From the NCBI RefSeq assembly GCF_902459655.1, contig NZ_CABPSB010000028.1:1-50563 (forward strand): DNA of 50,563 nt. The letters run 5' to 3'. The notes below the pieces were generated by a model. The model ran no database searches and had not been told where the DNA came from. It saw only the letters and a program-made list of their open reading frames with translations. This document shows positions 18,095-26,989 of the stretch, one piece after another; position 1 is the stretch's first letter; each line of letters starts with the position of its first letter. The stretch comes from Pandoraea anhela. Lineage in GTDB: Bacteria; Pseudomonadota; Gammaproteobacteria; Burkholderiales; Burkholderiaceae. The position numbers were made by a program, and so were the translations under genes.

Positions 18095-20875
18095 ATGACG
18101 GCGACTCCGGCCCCTCCCGATCACCGTGCCCCGCCCCCCGGGCATGGCGTGCCGCCTGTCGTTCATGTGGTCGACGTCACACTGACGTACGGTCGCAAGA
18201 CAGTGGCGCTCGACAACGTGGCGATCGACATTCCGGCGAACCGCATGGTCGGGCTGATCGGGCCGGACGGTGTCGGCAAATCGACGCTGCTTTCGCTGAT
18301 CGCCGGTGCCCGTGCGGTGCAGACGGGCGTGGTCGAAGCGCTGGGCGGCGACATGGCGAGCAAGGCGCACCGCGACCTCGTTTGCCCGCGCATCGCTTAC
18401 ATGCCGCAAGGGTTGGGCAAGAACCTCTATCCCACGCTCTCCGTCGAGGAGAATCTGCAATTCTTCGCGCGACTGTTCGGTCACGACGCCGCCGAGCGTC
18501 GCCGTCGCATCGACGATCTCACGCGCAGCACCGGCCTGCATCCGTTCCTGGACCGCCCGGCCGGCAAGCTCTCGGGCGGCATGAAGCAGAAGCTCGGCCT
18601 GTGCTGCGCGCTGATTCACGATCCGGACCTCCTGATTCTCGACGAGCCGACCACCGGCGTGGACCCGCTCGCCCGCGCGCAATTCTGGGATCTGATCGCG
18701 CGCATCCGGCGCGAGCGTCCGGCCATGAGCGTGATCGTCGCCACGGCGTATATGGACGAAGCGCAGCGCTTCGACTGGCTCGTCGCCATGGACGCCGGCA
18801 AGGTGCTCGCCACCGGCACACCGGCCGAACTGCTCGCGCGTACGCATCGCGATAACCTCGAAGCAGCCTTTATCGATCTGCTGCCGGAGGAAAAGAAGCG
18901 TGGCTACGAGCCGGTCGTGATCCCGCCGTTGCATATCGACGAACACACGGAGATCGCCATCGAAGCCAAGGGGCTGACAATGCGCTTCGGCGATTTCGTC
19001 GCGGTCGATCACGTGGATTTCCGCATTCGTCGCGGCGAAATCTTCGGCTTCCTCGGCTCGAACGGCTGCGGCAAGTCCACCACGATGAAGATGCTCACGG
19101 GCTTGCTTCAGGCAAGCGAGGGACAGGCGTGGCTGTTCGGTCACGAAGTCGACCCGAAGGACATCGACACCCGACGCCGCGTGGGCTACATGTCGCAGGC
19201 GTTCTCGCTCTACACCGAACTGACGGTGCACCAGAACCTCGTGTTGCACGCGCGCCTGTTCCATGTGCCGGAAGTGGAAGTCGATGCCCGCGTCGCGGAA
19301 ATGGTGCAGCGTTTCGATCTTGCCGAGGTCATCGACGCCCTGCCCGACAGCATTCCGCTCGGCATGCGTCAGCGCCTCTCGCTGGCGGTGGCGATGGTCC
19401 ACAAGCCCGAGTTGCTGATTCTCGACGAGCCGACATCGGGCGTCGATCCGGTGGCGCGCGACAACTTCTGGCGCCTGCTGGTCGAACTCTCGCGCCGCGA
19501 CCGCGTGACGATCTTCATCTCCACGCACTTCATGAACGAGGCCGACCGCTGCGACCGCATCTCGCTGATGCACGCCGGGCGCGTACTCGTCTCCGATCCG
19601 CCCGCGAAGATCACCCGGGACAAAGGGGCAGACACGCTCGAGCAGGCGTTCATCGAATACCTCGTGGAAGCGGGTGGCGGCACGCCCGAAGCCCCGGAGA
19701 CGCCCAAGTCGGACACCCCGCCCGTCGAGGCCGCCCATGCGACGCACAGGGGCTTCTCGCTGAGCCGCATGATCAGCTACCTCTGGCGCGAGACGCTGGA
19801 GTTGCAGCGCGACCCGGTGCGCGCCACGCTCGCACTCGTCGGCTCGCTCGTGCTCATGCTCGTGATGGGCTACGGCATCAGCATGGACGTCGAAGACCTG
19901 CGCTACGCCGTACTCGATCGCGACCAGACGACCCTGAGCCAGAACTATGCGCTCAACATCGCCGGCTCGCGCTATTTCATCGAGCAGGCGCCGATCACCG
20001 ACTACGACGACATGGACCGTCGGCTACGCGCCGGCGAACTGGCGCTGGCCATCGAGATTCCGCCGGGCTTCGCGCGCGACGTCGCACGTGGCAAGGCCGT
20101 GCAGATCGGCGCCTGGATCGACGGCGCGATGCCGATGCGCGCGGAAACCGTGCAAGGCTACGTGCAGGGCATGCATCAGAACTGGCTTGCGGATCAGTCG
20201 TTGCGCCGGCTCGGCGTGAAGCCCACGGCGTCGCTCGATATCGAGACGCGCTACCGCTACAACCCCGACGTGAAGAGTCTGCCCTCCATGGTGCCGGCCG
20301 TGATCCCGCTGCTCCTGCTGATGCTGCCCGCCATGCTCACCGCGCTGTCGGTCGTGCGCGAGAAGGAGTTGGGGTCGATCCTGAACCTGTACGTCACGCC
20401 GGTCACGCGCACGGAATTCCTGATCGGCAAGCAGATTCCGTACGTGGCGCTCGCCATGCTCAACTTCCTGCTCATGGCGCTGATCGCCGTGACGCTCTTC
20501 GGCGTGCCTATCAAGGGAAGTTTTCTGACGCTCATCACCGCCGTGTTCATTTTCAACGTGGTCGCCACGGGCATCGGCCTGCTCGCGTCCACCTTTACCC
20601 GCAGCCAGATCGCGGCCCTGTTCTTCACGATGATCGGCACGATGATTCCGGTGATCCAGTTCTCCGGGATGATCACGCCGGTGCCGTCGATGGAAGGCTC
20701 GGGCCGGTTCATCGGCGAGATCTATCCGGCGACTTACATGCTGATCATCAGCCGGGGCGTGTTCAACAAGGCGCTCGGCTTCGGTGATCTCGGCAACGCC
20801 TTCTGGCCGATGCTCGTCGCCGTGCCCGTGATTCTGGGCACCACGATCCTGCTGCTCAAGAAACAGGACAAGTGA
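18095..20875 (+). CDS. rbbA: RbbA-like ABC transporter: two ATPase domains fused to a permease
   Basis: 926-residue fusion. The first ATPase has Walker [10 protein letters not shown] at 56-64, signature [11 protein letters not shown] and Walker [14 protein letters not shown]. The second has Walker [11 protein letters not shown], a changed signature ([12 protein letters not shown]) and Walker [14 protein letters not shown]. The C-terminal third is an ABC-2 permease with one early helix, a large extracytoplasmic loop and five later helices. This is the architecture of E. coli RbbA/YhiH, reported as ribosome-associated but encoded with exporter parts. Here the neighbours make a role in drug or solute export likely. 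Its stop overlaps the next start. Confidence 0.92.
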   Translation: MTATPAPPDHRAPPPGHGVPPVVHVVDVTLTYGRKTVALDNVAIDIPANRMVGLIGPDGVGKSTLLSLIAGARAVQTGVVEALGGDMASKAHRDLVCPRIAYMPQGLGKNLYPTLSVEENLQFFARLFGHDAAERRRRIDDLTRSTGLHPFLDRPAGKLSGGMKQKLGLCCALIHDPDLLILDEPTTGVDPLARAQFWDLIARIRRERPAMSVIVATAYMDEAQRFDWLVAMDAGKVLATGTPAELLARTHRDNLEAAFIDLLPEEKKRGYEPVVIPPLHIDEHTEIAIEAKGLTMRFGDFVAVDHVDFRIRRGEIFGFLGSNGCGKSTTMKMLTGLLQASEGQAWLFGHEVDPKDIDTRRRVGYMSQAFSLYTELTVHQNLVLHARLFHVPEVEVDARVAEMVQRFDLAEVIDALPDSIPLGMRQRLSLAVAMVHKPELLILDEPTSGVDPVARDNFWRLLVELSRRDRVTIFISTHFMNEADRCDRISLMHAGRVLVSDPPAKITRDKGADTLEQAFIEYLVEAGGGTPEAPETPKSDTPPVEAAHATHRGFSLSRMISYLWRETLELQRDPVRATLALVGSLVLMLVMGYGISMDVEDLRYAVLDRDQTTLSQNYALNIAGSRYFIEQAPITDYDDMDRRLRAGELALAIEIPPGFARDVARGKAVQIGAWIDGAMPMRAETVQGYVQGMHQNWLADQSLRRLGVKPTASLDIETRYRYNPDVKSLPSMVPAVIPLLLLMLPAMLTALSVVREKELGSILNLYVTPVTRTEFLIGKQIPYVALAMLNFLLMALIAVTLFGVPIKGSFLTLITAVFIFNVVATGIGLLASTFTRSQIAALFFTMIGTMIPVIQFSGMITPVPSMEGSGRFIGEIYPATYMLIISRGVFNKALGFGDLGNAFWPMLVAVPVILGTTILLLKKQDK

Positions 20876-22089
20876 TGGTCAGCCCGAGCACACCGAACGC
20901 CTCTGCCCCGACGGCGCCCACCTCACCCGCAAGCGCCGCGCCGCCGCACCGCCGGCATCCGTGGCTGCGCCACCTCGCGAACATCTACCGGCTCGGTGTG
21001 AAGGAGCTTTGGAGCCTCGCGCGCGACCCGATGATGCTCGTACTCATCATCTACACATTCACGGCTTCGGTGTACTCGGCCGCGACCGCACAACCCGATA
21101 CGCTGCATCTGGCGCCCATCGCCATCGTGGACGAAGACGCCTCGCCGCTCTCGCAACGCATCGTCTCGGCGTTCTATCCGCCGCAATTCAGCATGCCGCA
21201 GATGATCACGGCGGACGCCGTTGACCGGGGAATGGACGAAGGGGCGTACACCTTCGCACTGAACATTCCGCCGAACTTCCAGCGCGACATACTGGCCGGC
21301 CGCGCGGCCGAAGTGCAGCTCAACGTGGACGCCACGCGCATGAGTCAGGCGTTCTCCGGCAGCGGCTACGTGCAGCAGATCGTGTCGGCGGAAGTGCGCG
21401 AATTCCTCCAGCGATACCGGGCAACGGCCGAGCTTCCCGTCGATCTCGCACTGCGTGTGCGCTTCAACCCGACGCTGGAGCGCGCGTGGTTCGGCTCGCT
21501 CATGCAGATCATCAACAACATCACCATGCTGTCGATCATCCTCACGGGCGCGGCGCTCATCCGCGAGCGAGAGCACGGCACCATCGAGCACTTGCTCGTC
21601 ATGCCGGTGACACCGTCCGAGATCATGCTGGCGAAAGTCTGGTCGATGGGACTGGTGGTGCTGATCGCGGCCGCCATGTCGCTGTGGCTGATCGTGAGCG
21701 GCGCGCTGCACGTGCCGATCGGCGGCTCGGTGGCGCTGTTCCTGCTCGGTGCGACGTTGCATTTGTTTGCGACCACCTCGATGGGGATCTTCCTCGCGAC
21801 GCTCGCGCGCTCGATGCCGCAGTTCGGCATGCTGCTGATTCTGGTGCTACTGCCGCTGCAAATGCTCTCGGGCGGGAACACGCCGCGCGAGAGCATGCCG
21901 AAGCTGGTGCAGGACGTCATGCTCGCCGCGCCCACGACACACTTCGTCGAACTGGGTCAGGCAATTCTGTTTCGTGGCGCCGGGATCGGCGTCGTGTGGG
22001 TGCAGTTCGTGGCGCTCGCCGCCATCGGTGCGGTGTTCTTCGCCGTTTCGCTGCGGCGTTTTCGACGCACGCTCAGTTCGATGGCGTAG
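20875..22089 (+). CDS. ABC-2 type permease (YhhJ-like)
   Basis: 404-residue inner-membrane permease. One helix lies near residues 45-70 (DPMMLVLIIYTFTASVYSA), then a roughly 150-residue periplasmic domain, then five helices including ITMLSIILTGAALIREREHGTIEHLLVMPVTP, the typical ABC-2 motif. The ATG at 20875 shares one base with the stop of the RbbA-like gene (TGATG), so they are probably coupled. It supplies the second membrane half of the exporter, as YhhJ does beside RbbA in E. coli. Confidence 0.9.
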   Translation: MVSPSTPNASAPTAPTSPASAAPPHRRHPWLRHLANIYRLGVKELWSLARDPMMLVLIIYTFTASVYSAATAQPDTLHLAPIAIVDEDASPLSQRIVSAFYPPQFSMPQMITADAVDRGMDEGAYTFALNIPPNFQRDILAGRAAEVQLNVDATRMSQAFSGSGYVQQIVSAEVREFLQRYRATAELPVDLALRVRFNPTLERAWFGSLMQIINNITMLSIILTGAALIREREHGTIEHLLVMPVTPSEIMLAKVWSMGLVVLIAAAMSLWLIVSGALHVPIGGSVALFLLGATLHLFATTSMGIFLATLARSMPQFGMLLILVLLPLQMLSGGNTPRESMPKLVQDVMLAAPTTHFVELGQAILFRGAGIGVVWVQFVALAAIGAVFFAVSLRRFRRTLSSMA

Positions 22090-22191
22090 CGTCTGTCGCG
22101 CCCGGTGGATTGGCCGGTCTACGGCCCAAACGCCGCCCCTGGTGCGGCGCCTGCGATGTTTTGCAACGCGTACGACGCTTGCGACATTTCC

Positions 22192-22218
22192 GTCGTTCAC
22201 GTCATTCACGTCATTCGC
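22192..22218. repeat. Three tandem 9-base repeats
   Basis: GTCGTTCAC, GTCATTCAC and GTCATTCGC occur in a row in the 200-base gap between the permease gene and the DUF3141 gene. No function is evident. Confidence 0.75.
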
Positions 22219-22289
22219 GCCCGGCATGCCAGTCACGCCGTGCCGGGCGTTCGCCAACGCTGTCATGCCGGATCTGAGAGGTCATTACC

Positions 22290-24710
22290 ATGCCTGCCAA
22301 ATCGTCCGCCGCACTCGAACGCAACGCTTCCCGACGCGCGAGCGCGTCCACGCCAGCCGCCCCCGCCGGCAACGCACCGTGGCTCGCCGCCAATCCGTGG
22401 CTGGCCAACCTGCCATGGATGGCGGCCGCCGCCGAATACGCCGTCGACGCGTGGCAGCGCAGCGTGCTGTTCGCCGATGTCATGCGTCAGCGCGGCAATC
22501 AGTATCAGGCGCATCTGGCCGAGTCCGCGCCGAACGTGCTGGACTTCGCCTCGGAAGTGATCCTCGACGGACACGAACTGCAGCGCCCCTGCAACTACAG
22601 CCTGATGCGCATTCTGCCGCTCGAGGACACGCCGACGCAGCCCAACGCACGGCCGTTCGTCGTCGTCGACCCCCGCGCCGGACACGGCCCGGGCATCGGG
22701 GGCTTCAAGCCCGACAGCGAAATCGGCGCGGCGCTGCGTGCCGGACATCCCTGCTATTTCGTCGGCTTCCTGCCCGATCCGGTGCCGGGACAGACGGTGG
22801 AAGACGTCATGCGCGCGGAAGCGGCCTTTCTCGAGAAGGTGATTTCGCTGCACCCGGAAAGCGCAGGCAAACCGGCCGTCATCGGCAACTGTCAGGCCGG
22901 GTGGCAGATCCTGATGACGGCAGCGATGCGTCCGGAGCTGTTCGGACCGATCATCGTCGCCGGCGCGCCGCTGTCCTATTGGGCAGGCTGGCGCGGGCGC
23001 AACCCCATGCGTTACTCGGGTGGACTGCTCGGCGGCAGTTGGTTGACGGCGCTCACGAGCGACCTCGGCGACGGCCGGTTCGACGGCGCGTGGCTGGTCG
23101 AGAACTTCGAAAACCTCGATCCGGCGAACACGTTGTGGCGCAAGAAATACCACCTGTACGCCAACGTCGACACCGAGGCGCCGCGCTATCTCGGTTTCGA
23201 GAAATACTGGGGCGGACATGTTTTCCTGAATGCGCAGGAGATGCAGTACATCGTCGACAACCTCTTCGTGGGCAACCGGCTCACGAGCGCGGAGCTCATT
23301 ACGAGCGACGGCATTCGCCTCGACCTGCGCAACATCCGCTCGCCCATCGTCGTGTTCTGCTCGTACGGCGACAACATCACGCCGCCACCACAGGCGCTCG
23401 GCTTCATCACCGACATGTACCGCGACGACGCCGAGGTGCTCAGTCACGATCAGACCATCGTGTACGCCACGCACGACAGCATCGGCCACCTCGGCATCTT
23501 CGTCTCGGGCAGCACAGGCCGTAAGGAACATCGCAAGTTCGTCAACAACATCGATCTGATCGACGTGCTGCCCGCCGGGATCTATCAGGCGCAGATCGCC
23601 GACAAGACCGACGACACGCTGCACGGTGAACTGGCGGACGGCGATTACGTGATGTCGATTCAGCGACGCAGTGTGGAGGACGTGCGCGCCATCGTGCAGC
23701 CGGATACCGAGAGCGACCGGCGTTTCGCGGCGGTCGCCCATCTGTCGGACATTCACCTCGGCCTGTATCGCAGCCTCGTGCAGCCCTGGGTGCGCGCGGC
23801 AGTGACGCCGACGTCCGCCTACTGGATGCGTCTGCTCCATCCGTTGCGCGTGAGCTACGAGCTGTGGTCGGATCGCAATCCGTTCGCCGTGCCGTTCGCG
23901 CAAAAGGCGGAGCGCGTGCGGTCGTCGCGTCATCCGGTGTCTGCCGACAACCCGTTCCTCGCGCTGGAGACGGCCGTCTCGACGGCCATCGAACAGTCGC
24001 TGAATTTCTATCGCGACGTGCGCGACGACGGTTATGAGAAGGCGTTCGAGCTGATTTACGGTCAGCCGTGGGTGCAGGCGCTGGCGGGACTGCACGGCAG
24101 CGACGGCGCGGCGGTGCGCGTGCACCCGGGCACGTCGCCGGAGCACGTGGCGTTCGTGAAGGAGGCGCTGGCGCGCCGGCGTCACGAATTGCATGAGGGC
24201 GGCGTGCTCGAAGCGGGGATTCGCGCGCTGTTGTGGGTGCATCGCCTGCATGGCGAAGCGGACGAGCGTCAGTTCAATCTCGCGCGCTCGCTGCCGCGCG
24301 GCGACGCCGAGATTTCCATCGAGCGGTTCCGCGAAATCATCCGGCGTCAGGCCGGGTTGCTGCGCATGGCGCCCGATGCCGCGATGGCGGCGATTCCCGA
24401 CATGTTGGCCCAGGCGTCGCCCGAGCCTATCCGTCTGGTGGCGAAGGCTGTCAGAGAGTTGAGCTTCGCCGTGCCGTTGCAGGACGGCGAGCAAAACGAC
24501 CTGGAACGCGTGCTCAGCGTGTTCGAACACGCGGCGCAGAAGCGGCAAGCCGAAGCCGGCGGCGGCGCGAAACCGCGTGCGCGCCCGACACGTGCTGCCG
24601 CGAGCCGCAAGGCTGCAACACCCGAAACACCCGCCGCCCCGACGCGCAAGCGTGCAGCGGCGGCGAAAAGGGCAGGCGTCGCAGCGGGGAAAGGGATGAA
24701 GGCGGGATGA
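22290..24710 (+). CDS. DUF3141 protein, PHA-synthase-like alpha/beta hydrolase
   Basis: 806-residue member of the DUF3141 family. The alpha/beta-hydrolase core resembles PhaC polyhydroxyalkanoate synthase: the nucleophile elbow is VIGNCQAGW with C201, and the remaining triad residues are likely D361 in CSYGDNITPP and H400 in DSIGHLGIFVSG. Polymerase activity is not established for this family. From about residue 745 the protein ends in an Ala/Arg/Lys/Pro tail (RAAASRKAATPETPAAPTRKR) like histone H1 or PhaF tails, which may bind DNA or a granule surface. GAGAGG precedes the ATG. It follows the efflux operon by 200 bases. The stop codon lies in an 11-base tandem repeat. Confidence 0.85.
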   Translation: MPAKSSAALERNASRRASASTPAAPAGNAPWLAANPWLANLPWMAAAAEYAVDAWQRSVLFADVMRQRGNQYQAHLAESAPNVLDFASEVILDGHELQRPCNYSLMRILPLEDTPTQPNARPFVVVDPRAGHGPGIGGFKPDSEIGAALRAGHPCYFVGFLPDPVPGQTVEDVMRAEAAFLEKVISLHPESAGKPAVIGNCQAGWQILMTAAMRPELFGPIIVAGAPLSYWAGWRGRNPMRYSGGLLGGSWLTALTSDLGDGRFDGAWLVENFENLDPANTLWRKKYHLYANVDTEAPRYLGFEKYWGGHVFLNAQEMQYIVDNLFVGNRLTSAELITSDGIRLDLRNIRSPIVVFCSYGDNITPPPQALGFITDMYRDDAEVLSHDQTIVYATHDSIGHLGIFVSGSTGRKEHRKFVNNIDLIDVLPAGIYQAQIADKTDDTLHGELADGDYVMSIQRRSVEDVRAIVQPDTESDRRFAAVAHLSDIHLGLYRSLVQPWVRAAVTPTSAYWMRLLHPLRVSYELWSDRNPFAVPFAQKAERVRSSRHPVSADNPFLALETAVSTAIEQSLNFYRDVRDDGYEKAFELIYGQPWVQALAGLHGSDGAAVRVHPGTSPEHVAFVKEALARRRHELHEGGVLEAGIRALLWVHRLHGEADERQFNLARSLPRGDAEISIERFREIIRRQAGLLRMAPDAAMAAIPDMLAQASPEPIRLVAKAVRELSFAVPLQDGEQNDLERVLSVFEHAAQKRQAEAGGGAKPRARPTRAAASRKAATPETPAAPTRKRAAAAKRAGVAAGKGMKAG

Positions 24711-24725
24711 AGGCGGGATGAAAGC
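24693..24725. repeat. Three tandem 11-base repeats over a stop codon
   Basis: GGGATGAAGGC, GGGATGAAGGC and GGGATGAAAGC run across the end of the DUF3141 gene; its TGA (24708-24710) lies in the second copy. Because 11 is not a multiple of three, gain or loss of a copy changes the reading frame at the C-terminus. Confidence 0.85.
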
Positions 24726-24772
24726 CATCAAATCGACGAAGACAAAGACGAAGGAGACGACCTGAGGGCGAT

Positions 24773-24800
24773 GCGGCGCTGACGCGCGGTTCGGCGCCGC
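24773..24800. terminator. GC-rich hairpin in convergent gap
   Basis: GCGGCGC (24773-24779) pairs with GCGCCGC (24794-24800) across a 14-base loop, between the convergent DUF3141 and histidine kinase genes. There is no U run, so termination is only suggested by position. Confidence 0.35.
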
Positions 24801-24807
24801 CATCGTG

Positions 24808-26169
24808 CTATCCATTGCCGCTGACGGCGCCAGCGCCTGCGGCAACACCGGCAGGCACATACAACCGCGCCAGCAAACCGCCGCCCTCGCGCGGCGCGAA
24901 CTCCAACTGCGCATCGAACCGTCTCGCGATCGCCTGCACGATGGAAATTCCCAGACCCGCGCCCTCACCCTGCTGGCGTCGCTGATCGCCGCGCCAGAAT
25001 CGTTGTCCGAGTCTCGCCGTTTGCTCGGGCGCCAGCCCCGGCCCCCGATCGCCCACTTCGATGCAGTAGCGACGATTTGTCTCATCGGCGTGCACAGTCA
25101 GCGTGATCTCGCTGTCGGCGGGGGAGTATCGCATCGCATTGTCGACGATGTTCCTCACCGCCGTGCCGAGCATCGAGCGCGGCAACACCGAGCCGCTGTC
25201 CACACCCGCCATCCGGAAGACGAACCGGTCCGTGTCGCCCCATTCGCTCAGCACGTCGTCGATCACACTGCCGACCGACTCGCATTTGTCCTGTGCATGC
25301 ACCGGCGCTTCGGCCTGCGCCAGCGTCATCAGTTGATCGAGCGTGTGCCGCAAACGCCTCACCCCCGCGCCGGCCTGCTGCAACGCAAGCTTCGACGCGC
25401 GCCCATCGGTCATCTCCGCTACCTGCAAATGCGTATCGATGGCGGTGAGCGGCGTGCGCAGTTCGTGGGCCGCACCGTCGGTGAACGCCCGCTGGCCCGC
25501 CAGCGTCGTCGCCAGACGCTCCAGCCATGCGTTCAGTGCGCCGACAACCGGCTGCAACTCGGTCGGCGCGCGGCCGATATCGACGGGTGTCGTATCGTCG
25601 GTCCTTTTGCGACGCAGCGCGGCGCGCAAGCGCTCCAACGGCTGAAGTCCGCGTCCGATGCCGATCCACAGCGCGAGCAGGCCACCCACCACCGCAATCA
25701 GGAACGGCACGCCCGCCGCGCGCAGCATGTCGCGCGTGAGCACCGCGCGCCGGTCCACGCGGTCGGCTGTCATCACCTGATAGCCGCCTGCGTCCTGCAA
25801 CACATAAATGCGCCAGCGCCGGCCGTCGATCTCGCGCGTGCTGAAGCCGGTTGGCAACGCGAGCGACGACGATTGCGGCCCACCATCGGTATGCGCGAGC
25901 ACCGCGCCCTGCAACGAGCGGATCTCGCAGGCGATGCCGTCGCTCGCCCCCGTGCGGATCACGTCCCCCCAATCCCGCGTCTCCGTGTGAGGCGAGAACG
26001 CCGCGCGCGCCATCAACCCGGAGACCATCGTCGCCGACATTGCGAGACGTTCGTCGAGCGCATCGTCCAGGCTTGCGCGAACCCCGCGCATCATCCAGCC
26101 CGCCGCCGCCATCCACAACACGATCAGCGCCACGCCGGCAATCAGCACCGCCCGCAGTCGAAGACTCAT
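24808..26169 (-). CDS. Two-component sensor histidine kinase
   Basis: 453-residue inner-membrane sensor kinase resembling the QseC/PmrB group. Two membrane helices (about 7-29 and 152-172) enclose a periplasmic sensor of about 120 residues without a recognised ligand motif. A short HAMP-like linker leads to the H-box GAAHELRTPLTAI with phospho-acceptor H235; the ATPase core shows NIVDNAMRYSP, GDRGPGLAPEQ and GAGLGISIVQ. The ATG at 26169 overlaps the response-regulator stop as ATGA, so it is the second gene of a coupled pair. An in-frame Met four codons earlier is a less likely start. Signal unknown. Confidence 0.92.
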   Translation of the reverse strand: MSLRLRAVLIAGVALIVLWMAAAGWMMRGVRASLDDALDERLAMSATMVSGLMARAAFSPHTETRDWGDVIRTGASDGIACEIRSLQGAVLAHTDGGPQSSSLALPTGFSTREIDGRRWRIYVLQDAGGYQVMTADRVDRRAVLTRDMLRAAGVPFLIAVVGGLLALWIGIGRGLQPLERLRAALRRKRTDDTTPVDIGRAPTELQPVVGALNAWLERLATTLAGQRAFTDGAAHELRTPLTAIDTHLQVAEMTDGRASKLALQQAGAGVRRLRHTLDQLMTLAQAEAPVHAQDKCESVGSVIDDVLSEWGDTDRFVFRMAGVDSGSVLPRSMLGTAVRNIVDNAMRYSPADSEITLTVHADETNRRYCIEVGDRGPGLAPEQTARLGQRFWRGDQRRQQGEGAGLGISIVQAIARRFDAQLEFAPREGGGLLARLYVPAGVAAGAGAVSGNG

Positions 26170-26831
26170 GACAAGCTCCATCCCAACCGGTAGCCGAGGC
26201 CACGTGCAGTTTGAATGGCGTCGCCCCCCAGCTTGCGACGCACGTTGTGAATATGCACGTTCAGCACATTGCTGTTGACGCGCTCGGTCATGCCATACAG
26301 GCGTACGTGCAGCATGTCGGGCGACAGCCAGCGCCCCCGGCTGCTCGCGAGATAGGCGAGCAGGTCGACTTCGCGGCGGGAGAGTTCGACGGGCGCGCCG
26401 TCGAGCCATGCAAGGCCGCTCGCCGGGTCGAGACGCAACGGCCCGGCTTCGATGACCTGCGCCGCACGGCCGTTCGTGCGCCGCACCAGCGCATGCAATC
26501 GCGCCGCCAGCTCGCGCAGGTCGAACGGCTTGACCATGTAATCGTCGGCGCCCGCATTAAGGCCCGCGATGCGATGCTCGATACCGTCGCGCGCAGTGAG
26601 GATCAGCACGGGCACGTCCGGCTCGACCGCGCGCACGCTGGCAATGATGTCCAGACCGTCGCCATCGGGCAAACCGAGATCGAGCACGAGCGCGTCGAAC
26701 GTGTTTTCCGCGTGTGCGGCAATCGCCGCTTCACCGCAGGCGCTCGCTTCGACGTGAATTCCCAAAGTCGAGAGCCCCGCGACGATGCCGCTCGCAATCA
26801 GAGGATCGTCCTCTACCAGCAGTACTCGCAT
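26166..26831 (-). CDS. OmpR/PhoB-family response regulator
   Basis: 221-residue transcriptional regulator. The receiver domain (1-115) has the acidic pair in VEDDP, phospho-acceptor D51 in VLDLGLPDGDG, T in LTARD and K in MVKPFD. The C-terminal winged helix includes LSRREVDLLAYL and SNVLNVHIHNVRRKLG. MRVLLVED at 26831 is chosen because AAGAGGCG lies upstream; the open frame extends 12 codons further without support. It is first in the pair with the kinase and divergent from dsbD, so the dsbD-tlpA-dsbG genes are a plausible target. Confidence 0.93.
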   Translation of the reverse strand: MRVLLVEDDPLIASGIVAGLSTLGIHVEASACGEAAIAAHAENTFDALVLDLGLPDGDGLDIIASVRAVEPDVPVLILTARDGIEHRIAGLNAGADDYMVKPFDLRELAARLHALVRRTNGRAAQVIEAGPLRLDPASGLAWLDGAPVELSRREVDLLAYLASSRGRWLSPDMLHVRLYGMTERVNSNVLNVHIHNVRRKLGGDAIQTARGLGYRLGWSLS

Positions 26832-26989
26832 TGATGCACGCCTCTTGTCGACTGTTGTACGCACCATGACATGTTACGTATTTCGTGAATTCGGGTGATA
26901 CGCCGTTGCTCGCCCGGTCGCGCGTTAACTCTCAATTAATCGTCCTCGGCCACGCTCTGTCTCGCTTCGACTGATTCAGGGAGGACAGA
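26832..26989. promoter_or_regulatory. Divergent promoter region, response regulator / dsbD
   Basis: 158 bases, AT-richer than the flanks (for example TTACGTATTTCGTGAATTCG near 26874 and TTAACTCTCAATTAAT near 26925-26940). It must carry both promoters. Direct repeats suited to an OmpR-family regulator were not confidently identified. AGGGAGGA at 26978-26985 is the dsbD ribosome site. Confidence 0.45.

Noticed and set aside
19369-19420. Second ATPase domain of the RbbA-like protein lacks a standard LSGGQ signature
   Set aside because: [12 protein letters not shown] at this position is, as far as I recall, usual for the second domain of RbbA proteins, so it is not a sign of decay.
22263-25085. 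940-codon minus-strand frame opposite the DUF3141 gene
   Set aside because: Its length comes from codon bias of the opposite strand. The plus-strand protein has recognisable motifs and a ribosome site; the minus frame also overlaps the end of the histidine kinase gene.
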